This document shows, piece by piece, positions 27,943 through 34,235 of a stretch of DNA of 34,235 nt. Below the pieces are notes generated by a model, which ran no database searches, had not been told where the DNA came from, and saw only the letters and a program-made list of their open reading frames with translations. The stretch spans positions 1 to 34,235 of the IMG/VR virus record IMGVR_UViG_3300046000_003290; one strand, written 5' to 3'. Both the position numbers and the translations under genes were made by a program. The stretch's first letter is position 1. Every line of letters starts with the position of its first letter. This stretch comes from a virus.

Positions 27943-29777
27943 GCTCTTGTCCTCATTACCATGTCAAAAAGACCCTTAGTCGAAGCCTCCGACTTAAATA
28001 GCTCGGGCTTGAATAGTTGTGACGCAATAGGCGTAGCATTTACAAGGCTTGTAATCAATCCAGTCCTTCCAGCAGCACCCGTAGCTCCTGTAGCCCCTGT
28101 AGCTCCTGTAGCCCCTGTGGCACCGTTGATGCCATTGATGCCGTTAAGACCATTGGTTCCGGCAGCTCCTGTAGCCCCTGTAGCACCAGCCTGCCCGTCA
28201 CGTCCGTCACGCCCGTCACGTCCAGCAGCACCTATCTGACCCATTAGTCCCTGCTCGCCTCTTTCTCCAGCTTGGCCTTGGACTCCTTGTGATCCAGTAT
28301 TGCCAGTAGCACCAGTAGCTCCAGCAGGGCCAGCAGCACCAGCAGGGCCAATAGCGCCAGTGGAGCCAGTAGCACCAGTAGCACCAGCAGCCCCGTCTTT
28401 GCCATTGATGCCAGCAGCCCCGTCCTTTCCGTTAATTCCCGCAGCCCCGTCTTTGCCATTGACGCCATCCTTCCCTGCTGGGCCTTGAAGAGTGGAATTT
28501 ACATAGTCGGATATCTGAGCTTTTACATCCACAAGACTTACGTTTGCTTCCTTTGCAACATCTTCCGCACTCTTTCCAGTCCTGTTCATTTCAGCCAGAA
28601 CGCCTTCAACTCCAGCCGCTCCAAAGATTCCGTTCCAGTCAGCACTCGGCGTAACAGAAGTATTTGTTCCATAGTTACCAAGGCTGTAGTTCTCGCCCTC
28701 GTTGTAAGTAACTCCTTCTGGGGCTGGCTTTACTTCTCCAGTAAACACGTGGGTAAACTGACCATTAGAATACTTCCAGGGGTGCTCTGCTGTTATTGGG
28801 TCAACCGAAGGGGTCGTGGTTGATGTAGAGCCTGCATCAGTTCCACCATCAGTTGGCGACCCAGTTGGCGACCCAGTTGACGGCCCAGTTGTGGAGCCGC
28901 TATCAGTAACAACATCAGTTGTGGAGCCTGAAGTAGTTGCCTGGCCTCCACTAGAGACATCAGGCATTGGCACGCTAACCATAGGAACGGTAGCCTTTGT
29001 TGGCTCTCCGTCACGGCCAATAGTCCAATAGCCTTCTGTAGCTACATCCCTTATGAATCCTTGAGAATCTTTAACATAACCTTCAGGCAAGTCTCCGGGG
29101 ACAGAGGTTATGCCAAACTCATTCTTTAGTTGAGTTCTGAGGTCTGTGGTATCTAGGCCAATCTTGTCGGCATCTGCAATCATGCCCATGAGCCTTGCGT
29201 CCTGGCCTTCTGTTCCCTGAGTAGCTAGCTGCTGATCTTGGAATATCTTGTATGCTTCTTCTACCTGCTGCTCTGGGGTTAGGTTAACTGCTTCTGGACC
29301 GCCGCCTTTGAAGAAGCCAAACTGGTCGAGGAATGCCTTAAACAATGTTCCTGCTGGGCCACCAATGACACTGATTAGAGTATTGAGTGCTGCGTTCTTT
29401 CGCTCAGATGCGCTATCTGCTGCTGCAAAGTTAATTATCCCGCTTGCTATTCCCGGAACTACTCTTTCGCCCATAGTAGCAGTGAGGACTTCTGGATTAG
29501 CAAAGCTCTGCCCAATGGTATTAACCGTTGTCGCCAACAAAGGATTACCCATAGAGCTTTCGTCAGACGTTAGGGGATTAGACAGAGGATTCTGCTCAAT
29601 GGCTGCGTTGTATCTGCTAATGCCCTCGTTAGGATCGATTCCAAGGGCTAAAGACAGCTCTAAAGGGTTGACCCCTGCCTGCTGCATTGCCATTGCCATA
29701 TCAGCGTCTGTAGCGTTAGGATTGGCCGCAGACCACTGTGCGAATGCTTGTGCTAATTGATCTTGAGGAATAGCCAT
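27939..29777 (-). CDS. Collagen-like virion protein
   Basis: 612 aa. Residues 1-180 are helical and Asn/Ala-rich (opening AIPQDQLAQAFAQWSAANPN). A Ser/Thr/Gly linker near 265-320 has short DPVGDPV-type codon repeats. Residues 432-575 are 48 uninterrupted Gly-X-Y triplets (GKD, GIN, GAT, GRD common), followed by a 37-residue C-terminal tail. Phage collagen-like domains form trimeric rods, often in tail fibres or surface proteins. Pro is scarce, so stability would rely on charge and Thr. Position between small virion genes and the tail adaptor suggests a virion component; receptor contact or particle decoration is inference. Confidence 0.8.
   Translation of the reverse strand: MAIPQDQLAQAFAQWSAANPNATDADMAMAMQQAGVNPLELSLALGIDPNEGISRYNAAIEQNPLSNPLTSDESSMGNPLLATTVNTIGQSFANPEVLTATMGERVVPGIASGIINFAAADSASERKNAALNTLISVIGGPAGTLFKAFLDQFGFFKGGGPEAVNLTPEQQVEEAYKIFQDQQLATQGTEGQDARLMGMIADADKIGLDTTDLRTQLKNEFGITSVPGDLPEGYVKDSQGFIRDVATEGYWTIGRDGEPTKATVPMVSVPMPDVSSGGQATTSGSTTDVVTDSGSTTGPSTGSPTGSPTDGGTDAGSTSTTTPSVDPITAEHPWKYSNGQFTHVFTGEVKPAPEGVTYNEGENYSLGNYGTNTSVTPSADWNGIFGAAGVEGVLAEMNRTGKSAEDVAKEANVSLVDVKAQISDYVNSTLQGPAGKDGVNGKDGAAGINGKDGAAGINGKDGAAGATGATGSTGAIGPAGAAGPAGATGATGNTGSQGVQGQAGERGEQGLMGQIGAAGRDGRDGRDGQAGATGATGAAGTNGLNGINGINGATGATGATGATGATGAAGRTGLITSLVNATPIASQLFKPELFKSEASTKGLFDMVMRTRA
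28053..28484 (-). repeat. Gly-X-Y repeat tract, 9 bp period
   Basis: 48 consecutive Gly-X-Y triplets, encoded by 9 bp units. Near-identical units occur at 28081-28118 (Gly-Ala-Thr) and 28394-28455 (Gly-Lys-Asp / Gly-Ile-Asn alternations), likely copied by slippage. The opposite strand shows a Pro-rich open frame only because of this composition. Confidence 0.9.
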
Positions 29778-29817
29778 TTGATTACCTAAGTGCTAATGCG
29801 GTTGCTTTGACTTTAGG

Positions 29818-30105
29818 TTATATCAGGCGATATGCCACGATAACTGTACCCGTAGATGCGGCATTGGGAACAAGCTGGATGCCATTATTTAGAGCAATCC
29901 CGTCATACTCAAACTTGGCCGTAACAGCAGATGATGCTGTCAGTGTTCCCACCAGAGTACCTGCTGCTCCGTCTAAGACAGTAACCACGTGTGCCGACAT
30001 CACAACACTAGGGCGTATGCTGATAAGCTCGCTGGGTACTGTGGTAACACTTACAGGAGTTTCTGTAGCTAAGTTTACTGCCTTGTACTGCACTGGATTG
30101 CTCAT
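29818..30105 (-). CDS. Small beta-rich structural-type protein
   Basis: 95 aa, rich in Val/Thr/Ser with no Cys, opening MSNPVQYKAVNLATETPVSV. It resembles small proteins encoded among tail genes of aquatic phages, possibly a decoration or tail-associated protein. No firm family assignment. It is placed between the putative holin genes and the collagen-like gene. Confidence 0.6.
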   Translation of the reverse strand: MSNPVQYKAVNLATETPVSVTTVPSELISIRPSVVMSAHVVTVLDGAAGTLVGTLTASSAVTAKFEYDGIALNNGIQLVPNAASTGTVIVAYRLI

Positions 30106-30132
30106 GTTTTGTCCTTTAAATTGCTTATGAAT

Positions 30133-30381
30133 TTACCTGAGAGCGGATGATATTGCTTCGATTATGTTATCCCACAGAAGGGTCGCTGCGGCCAATACTA
30201 CTGTCCATATAGCCACAACCACTGACATAGCCCCTGCTATATAACCTTTTTGCTTACTGAGAGATAACTTGATCTCCTCTATATCCTTTCCCTGATCCCG
30301 CAAGGCGAGAAGAACATCGTCTAGCTTCTCGGTATCGTTCATCTGTTGTATCTCTAGCGCCCTGATTCGCTCTACTGACAT
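30133..30381 (-). CDS. Coiled-coil protein with C-terminal membrane span (holin-type candidate)
   Basis: 82 aa. Residues 1-45 form a charged coiled coil (LDDVLLALRDQGKDIEEIKL), then GYIAGAMSVVVAIWTVVLAA is a membrane segment followed by a short amphipathic end. This build resembles XhlA-type hemolysin/holin partners. Location beside another small membrane protein supports a lysis function; an inner-membrane spanin is less likely because the span is C-terminal. Confidence 0.6.
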   Translation of the reverse strand: MSVERIRALEIQQMNDTEKLDDVLLALRDQGKDIEEIKLSLSKQKGYIAGAMSVVVAIWTVVLAAATLLWDNIIEAISSALR

Positions 30382-30392
30382 GAGATAAACCT

Positions 30393-30584
30393 TTACTTGC
30401 TGAGCTTCATCATCCAGTGGTAGAAGAATGTGAATTCTCCAGCCGTTAGTAGGATAAACATCTCTCTGTTAATGGGTGGGTTAATGTCGAGCGAATAACA
30501 AGTAAGCAGGATTTGTACTAACAGCATCGTAATGAGGCATGTGGAAAGCAAGGCTATGATTCCTATTCCTATTCTCCCCCACAT
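30393..30584 (-). CDS. Two-span membrane protein (holin candidate)
   Basis: 63 aa from ATG 30584, which has GAGGTGAGT upstream; an earlier in-frame ATG at 30602 has no ribosome site. Two hydrophobic segments: residues 4-28 (RIGIGIIALLSTCLITMLLV) and 42-59 (MFILLTAGEFTFFYHWMM), with a positive end. Size and topology fit a class II holin that would release the lysozyme encoded at 5053. Lysis genes split this widely are unusual but are transcribed on the same strand. Confidence 0.6.
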   Translation of the reverse strand: MWGRIGIGIIALLSTCLITMLLVQILLTCYSLDINPPINREMFILLTAGEFTFFYHWMMKLSK

Positions 30585-30622
30585 ACTCACCTCGATAAAC
30601 AAACTTAGATAAGGGACGCCTT

Positions 30623-30868
30623 TTAAACTACGGATTCTTGTGATGCCTCATACGCCTCGATCACTTCAGGAGTATGCGCTGCCGCACAGATCGCCTGTAC
30701 TCGCACATCCTCGCCAGAGTAGTCCTGACCCGGCGCTATGGTGTGCCGGTGGAATGTGGTGGCGATAACTTCGCCGTCTCTGAGCACTCTGTATGCTGTG
30801 CGAGCCTGAACGATACCGTTCTCGACTACTTCGATTTTGTCTACTACTGACTGTTCTGTTAATGCCAT
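30623..30868 (-). CDS. Conserved tail-region protein
   Basis: 81 aa from ATG 30868 with a GGAGA site; nine upstream in-frame codons lack one. The pattern VDKIEVVENGIVQARTAY ... TFHRHTIAPGQDYSGED ... AICAAAHTPEVIEAYEA is one I know from aquatic phages, usually next to tail fibre genes. Function unknown; may be a fibre-associated or chaperone-like protein. Confidence 0.72.
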   Translation of the reverse strand: MALTEQSVVDKIEVVENGIVQARTAYRVLRDGEVIATTFHRHTIAPGQDYSGEDVRVQAICAAAHTPEVIEAYEASQESVV

Positions 30869-30913
30869 GCTGTTTTCTCCTTGGTCTGGCCTCATCTCTG
30901 ATGGGCTAATGGG

Positions 30914-32851
30914 TTAAACAAAATAGGTGCCGTCAACGGTTATTGTGTTCGCTGTTGCAACGTAGCTTGCGGGATACATAACTGTGCCCTGTATTGACCC
31001 AGTGCCAAGCCCCACGCCGGTACTAGCATCCTGCGTCACGCATCCGTGCACATTTGCCGCAGTGAATGGTATCGTTGACAAATAGGAAGTCCCGGCTACC
31101 GCAGCGGTAGTCCCGCCGCTCACCGTTATTTGTGCGCGGATATACGCTAAGCTGCCTATTTTCCGATACTGACCAGTCGCTGTAACGACGCCGGACGTGG
31201 TAAAGCCAGAAAGAGAAGGCGTCCAAGTCCCCTCCTCATAATCATCCAGCAAATTCGCAGCAGCAGTGCCGCCGAGATAGACTCCGGTTGTGGGTGTGAT
31301 TGCGCCTGTTACTGCTAGGCCGGTGGAGTTCCACGACCCAACCGAAGTAAACGAAGACCCGGCAGTGAAGTTGAGGGTGTTGGCGGTGTCTACATAGATA
31401 GACCCAAGGGCAGTCGCACCATTGAAGAATCTAACTTCCCCGCCTCTATCAGTGCCCTTAATGTCAACAACGCCGTAGGTGGCAGCTTGAGAGTTGGAGA
31501 ATGTTGCCGTAGTGCCAGAGCCTGAGTAGGTCGCACTCAGCGTGCCGGTTACTGCTAGGCCGTTATTGATTGTAGTCAAACCACTGGCTGCGATAGAAAG
31601 CCTTGCTGTTTGTCCTGTGAATAACGTAAGCCCGTCATGACCATAGACGCCAATTCCGTCAGCATTACTGGAAACGTGGTCAAGAGCGGCGATACCTGAT
31701 CCGCCAACTGCTGTGGGAGCAAATCCGGGCCGAAGCGAAAAGTAGTTTGTTGTCGGCCCGTCGAAGCCGTTTACTGTGATTGCGCCGGTTACTGCTAGGC
31801 CGGTGGAGGAGAGGTTCATCCGCTCGGTGTTGCTGATGTTCCAAATCTGAGATGTTGCTCCGATGTTTTGCATCGTATTTTGTGCAGAGTCGAGCATTAC
31901 TATGGCGTTGGCGCTGCCTGCTTGGTGATAGACCACATTGTCAGACGAACGTAAGGCAATGCTCGGATTACCAGCCGCCGGTAAACCGCCGCCAGTCAAC
32001 AAAAGGTTTGCGAAAGTTCCAGAGCCTGTCGCTGCAACATTCGTCCCGTCTGTAGTAAACCCACTCCCACTCGTCAGCACCTTACTGCCATTCAGGTAAG
32101 TCACGCCGTTGGCTGTGCCTCCAGAGAGGGTGACAGTCCCACTCGCACTCAGCGTCGTAAACGCCCCCGTCCCCGGAGTAGTAGCGCCCACTGTGCCGTT
32201 GATGTTGATCGAGGCTGTGCCGGATGCGTTGGTCAGAACGATGGCTGAAGGTGTGCCAAGGGCCGGTGTAACCAGTGTCGGAGACGTAGCGAAGACAGCA
32301 GCACCTGAGCCTGTCTCATCTGTTAAAGCTGTAGATAGTTGGGCAGATGTAAAAGAGCCGAGGACTGCTGCATTACCAACGGAGGTAACATGGCCTGTCA
32401 GGTTAGCATTGGTAGTTACATTGCCTGAAGTCAAGCCTGCTGCCGTACCTGTAATGTTTGTGCCGACCAAGGCTGAAGGAGTTCCCAGGGCAGGGGTGAC
32501 AAGCGTTGGTGATGTTGCAAATACCAAAGAGCCTGAGCCTGTTTCATCTGTGATTGCTGCGGCTAGGTTCGCAGAGCTTGGAGTTCCAAGGAGTGTAGCT
32601 ACGCCTGTTGCAAGCCCAGATACTCCAGTAGAAATGGGAAGTCCAGTGGCGTTCGTGAGGACTCCGGCAGAGGGAGTTCCAAGATTAGGCGTAACAAGGA
32701 CTGGGCTAATCAGATCAGCTTTGGAGTTGACCGCCGTCTGTATTGCCGTGAATTCTGTGTCGATCTCTGAGCCTCTAACAACCTTTGATGGATTGCCGGA
32801 TGTCAGACTGTCTTTTGCTGTGAAGTTCGTTGCCTTTGTATAATTGCTCAT
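30914..32851 (-). CDS. Tail fibre / receptor-binding-type protein with internal repeats
   Basis: 645 aa, rich in Gly/Thr/Ser/Ala. N-terminal residues ATNFTAKDSLTSGNPSKVVRG then EIDTEFTAIQTAVNSKAD are typical of tail-fibre openings. Two to three copies of a FATSPTLVTPALGTPSA block follow, then three GLAVTG motifs exactly 80 residues apart in the second half. This beta-repeat build is typical for trimeric fibres. The C-terminal 100 residues (SLSGFTTSGVVTATGQYRK) probably form the distal domain contacting the host. It follows the capsid gene after a hairpin. Confidence 0.8.
   Translation of the reverse strand: MSNYTKATNFTAKDSLTSGNPSKVVRGSEIDTEFTAIQTAVNSKADLISPVLVTPNLGTPSAGVLTNATGLPISTGVSGLATGVATLLGTPSSANLAAAITDETGSGSLVFATSPTLVTPALGTPSALVGTNITGTAAGLTSGNVTTNANLTGHVTSVGNAAVLGSFTSAQLSTALTDETGSGAAVFATSPTLVTPALGTPSAIVLTNASGTASININGTVGATTPGTGAFTTLSASGTVTLSGGTANGVTYLNGSKVLTSGSGFTTDGTNVAATGSGTFANLLLTGGGLPAAGNPSIALRSSDNVVYHQAGSANAIVMLDSAQNTMQNIGATSQIWNISNTERMNLSSTGLAVTGAITVNGFDGPTTNYFSLRPGFAPTAVGGSGIAALDHVSSNADGIGVYGHDGLTLFTGQTARLSIAASGLTTINNGLAVTGTLSATYSGSGTTATFSNSQAATYGVVDIKGTDRGGEVRFFNGATALGSIYVDTANTLNFTAGSSFTSVGSWNSTGLAVTGAITPTTGVYLGGTAAANLLDDYEEGTWTPSLSGFTTSGVVTATGQYRKIGSLAYIRAQITVSGGTTAAVAGTSYLSTIPFTAANVHGCVTQDASTGVGLGTGSIQGTVMYPASYVATANTITVDGTYFV
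31308..31802 (-). repeat. Exact 15 bp repeats at 240 bp spacing in the fibre gene
   Basis: GTTACTGCTAGGCCG occurs at 31308-31322, 31548-31562 and 31788-31802, each exactly 240 bp apart, encoding GLAVT on the minus strand. Two of the three also share flanking bases on both sides. This marks an 80-residue structural repeat within the tail fibre protein. Confidence 0.9.
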
Positions 32852-32889
32852 TATTTGCCCTTCTGATGGATGTTAGGCTGGAAGGACAA

Positions 32890-32909
32890 GGGGGAGTGTT
32901 ACCTCCCCC
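32890..32909 (-). terminator. Hairpin after the capsid gene (partial terminator candidate)
   Basis: GGGGGAG (32890-32896) pairs with CTCCCCC (32903-32909), loop 6 nt, in the 68 bp gap between the capsid gene and the tail fibre gene. On the transcribed strand the stem is followed by TTGTCCTTCC, weakly T-rich. T7 has a leaky terminator at the same place behind its capsid gene; a similar role in boosting capsid over tail expression is inferred. Confidence 0.6.
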
Positions 32910-32919
32910 CGTCTTTTAC

Positions 32920-33924
32920 TTAGGCATCAAGAACGGCAAGGATAAAGCCTGCTTCTGGACGGTGAGCCTGAACACCATAAAGTGTGTCGGCAGTGTACAG
33001 GGTAGACAGGTACTCTTGCTTGTACTGAGTCTGTGAACGAACGCTCATCTGCTCGCCAAGAACCAGTGCATCCTTGTGGAAGAAGAACGCGCCACGAACG
33101 TCAACAGTACCGGCAGTGTTGGATACTGAATCCTCAATCAGTGGGCAATTGGAGGATACATAAATCTGAATGCCGTACACGCTACCGATCAATCCTGACT
33201 GTACTGAGCGAGCATCAGTGAAGTCGCTAGACACATAGCGGTCAACACCCATGATTGCAGAGCGCAATGCAGGAGGAATCACGAAGCAACGATCGGTCAT
33301 GGGGACGTCTGCGTCATCCATTTTCTTAATCAGTGCGCGGAAGCCTGCGTCAGTGAACACGTCACCAGTCACAACTTGGTCAACCGCATACGCAGTCAGA
33401 CCAGTAGATGCGTCAACGTAATAGCTATTGGTGTTGACCCACGCAGCACCAGTACAGGTTCCTGACAAGGCTACAGTCAGGTCGAGTGTACCGTTACCAA
33501 ACGCAGTACCTGCACGGAACAGATCGTTGTCAATCTGACGAGCCAGTGCGTAACCCGCATCTTCTGTGTAGAACTGACGCAGAGAAGACAGAGCCTGGAC
33601 GTTAACGATATCCTCGATCAAACGAGAATATTCGAAGTGACGGTTGATTGTCAGAGTGGTCTCAAGCTCAAGGTTCGCTTGAATTGTTACAGCAGTTGCT
33701 TCTGCCTTGGCGCTAGCAGAGCCACGAACCGGCTTGGGCAGATGGATAACATCGCCTTTCTTGCCCTTGAAGTTCATCTTCTTGACAAGAGGGGCCATCT
33801 TGAGAGACTTCTGATAGGCAGCAATCACCTCGTCAGACCAAATCTCGGGGATGAACTTATCTGCTGCTGTCTTATCTACTACTGCGTTCGCGGTAAAGAA
33901 CGCGCCTGAAGTTTCGCTAGCCAT
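32920..33924 (-). CDS. Major capsid protein
   Basis: 334 aa. The pattern FIPEIWSDEVIAAYQKSL, LVKKMNFKGKKGDVIHLPKP and LTINRHFEYSRLIEDI is characteristic of capsid proteins of aquatic podoviruses with the HK97-type fold. Beta-rich and Ala/Asp/Thr-rich, ending TADTLYGVQAHRPEAGFIL. It follows the scaffold gene at a 16 bp distance, with an AGAGGC ribosome site upstream of ATG. It builds the icosahedral shell around the scaffold and portal. No decoration protein gene is seen nearby. Confidence 0.9.
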   Translation of the reverse strand: MASETSGAFFTANAVVDKTAADKFIPEIWSDEVIAAYQKSLKMAPLVKKMNFKGKKGDVIHLPKPVRGSASAKAEATAVTIQANLELETTLTINRHFEYSRLIEDIVNVQALSSLRQFYTEDAGYALARQIDNDLFRAGTAFGNGTLDLTVALSGTCTGAAWVNTNSYYVDASTGLTAYAVDQVVTGDVFTDAGFRALIKKMDDADVPMTDRCFVIPPALRSAIMGVDRYVSSDFTDARSVQSGLIGSVYGIQIYVSSNCPLIEDSVSNTAGTVDVRGAFFFHKDALVLGEQMSVRSQTQYKQEYLSTLYTADTLYGVQAHRPEAGFILAVLDA

Positions 33925-33940
33925 GATGTAAAGCCTCTAT

Positions 33941-34235
33941 TTAGCGAACTCTACCTTCTGCGTAAGCCTGTCTTATTTCAGGCTCCATAGCATGGTATCG
34001 TTCTGGATTGGTTTGTATGAGTTCAATAATGTCCCGTCTGCGGTAGAAGGTCTTGCCTTTCGGCTCAGAACTTCCCTTTGACGACCCTGTTGACGCCTTC
34101 TTCAAAGTCTCCTTACGAGAAGCCTTCTCTGCATCTAGTACGCTTGACGATGCGCTTTTGGTTGACTTCCATTGGGAAAACAACTCATCTGCCGCTTCAG
34201 CATCAAACTGACTATCTGCTCGGGAGTACAACTCT
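33941..34235 (-). CDS. Capsid scaffolding protein, C-terminal part (5' end lies at 717)
   Basis: This is the other end of the scaffold gene, in frame with the segment at the left end of the window. It carries a Ser/Lys-rich linker and a basic tail ending in QAYAEGRVR, after an RRRDIIELI-type helix. Such a basic C-terminal helix is typical for the coat-binding end of phage scaffolds. The gene stops 16 bp before the capsid start codon at 33924, so the two are probably co-translated from one message. Confidence 0.85.
   Translation of the reverse strand, partial: ELYSRADSQFDAEAADELFSQWKSTKSASSSVLDAEKASRKETLKKASTGSSKGSSEPKGKTFYRRRDIIELIQTNPERYHAMEPEIRQAYAEGRVR
33995..34235. repeat. Terminal overlap, right copy
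   Basis: Second copy of the left-end segment, with T at 34172 where the left copy has C at 178. Reading through this copy rejoins the scaffold gene in frame, which supports circular closure of the contig. Confidence 0.93.

Noticed and set aside
28300-28488. Plus-strand Pro/Ala-rich frames opposite the collagen-like tract
   Set aside because: They are the reverse complement of Gly-X-Y codons and have no start signals.
29248-29760. Plus-strand frame of 170 codons opposite the collagen-like gene start
   Set aside because: No ribosome site, no domain, and it fully overlaps a well-supported virion gene.
32109-32843. Long plus-strand open frame (244 codons) opposite the tail fibre gene
   Set aside because: Low-complexity Val/Pro/Ala sequence produced by the fibre repeats on the other strand; no ribosome site and wrong strand for the region.

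Overview
The window looks like one complete double-stranded DNA phage genome, opened at an arbitrary point. Bases 1-241 and 33995-34235 are the same stretch with a single mismatch, so the molecule closes to a circle of 33,994 bp and the scaffolding gene is cut by the window ends. Small and large terminase, portal, scaffold, capsid, tail-adaptor, tail-nozzle-like and ejection-type proteins, with no tail sheath, tube or tape measure recognised, point to a short-tailed (podovirus-like) phage. A lipoprotein signal peptide, strong GGAG/AGGGGA ribosome sites and lambda-type recombination genes (ERF, Exo, NinB, NinG) suggest a Gram-negative, probably proteobacterial, host. Several unnamed genes resemble families I know from aquatic phages. 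I see no integrase, DNA polymerase, RNA polymerase or tRNA gene.

Layout. Nearly all coding capacity lies in two divergent units that start on either side of a roughly 800 bp control region (7799-8597). The leftward (minus) unit runs from a near-consensus promoter at 7952-7980 through small virion/lysis-type genes, a metzincin-like metalloprotease, small terminase, lysozyme, large terminase, an inserted HNH endonuclease, portal and scaffold. It crosses the window junction into the capsid gene and continues through tail fibre, putative holins, a collagen-like protein, tail adaptor and tail nozzle, and three large ejection-type proteins, ending at 21500. The rightward (plus) unit runs from 8598 to 21478: small accessory genes, dUTPase, HNH, primase-type zinc protein, DUF1376 protein and helicase. 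A second promoter (14789-14817) then precedes the recombination cassette (ERF, exonuclease, SSB-like, Cro-like regulator, NinB, NinG), a cytosine methyltransferase-like protein, an HTH-metallophosphoesterase and a DUF3310 protein. The two units converge on one hairpin terminator at 21492-21515.

How it may work together (inference). The control region combines an AT-rich stretch with six TATC[A/G]AT motifs, three of them exactly 31 bp apart, and is the best candidate origin/operator. Replication would use host polymerase with the phage helicase, primase-type protein and recombination cassette; headful packaging would follow from circular permutation. Genes are packed tightly, often with ATGA/GTGA/TAATG overlaps, and several real genes are under 60 codons.

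Most attention-worthy: the metalloprotease, the iteron-like array, the HTH-phosphoesterase, the HNH insertion with a repeated gene end, the exact 240 bp periodicity in the tail fibre gene, and a chain of overlapping microproteins before the small terminase.
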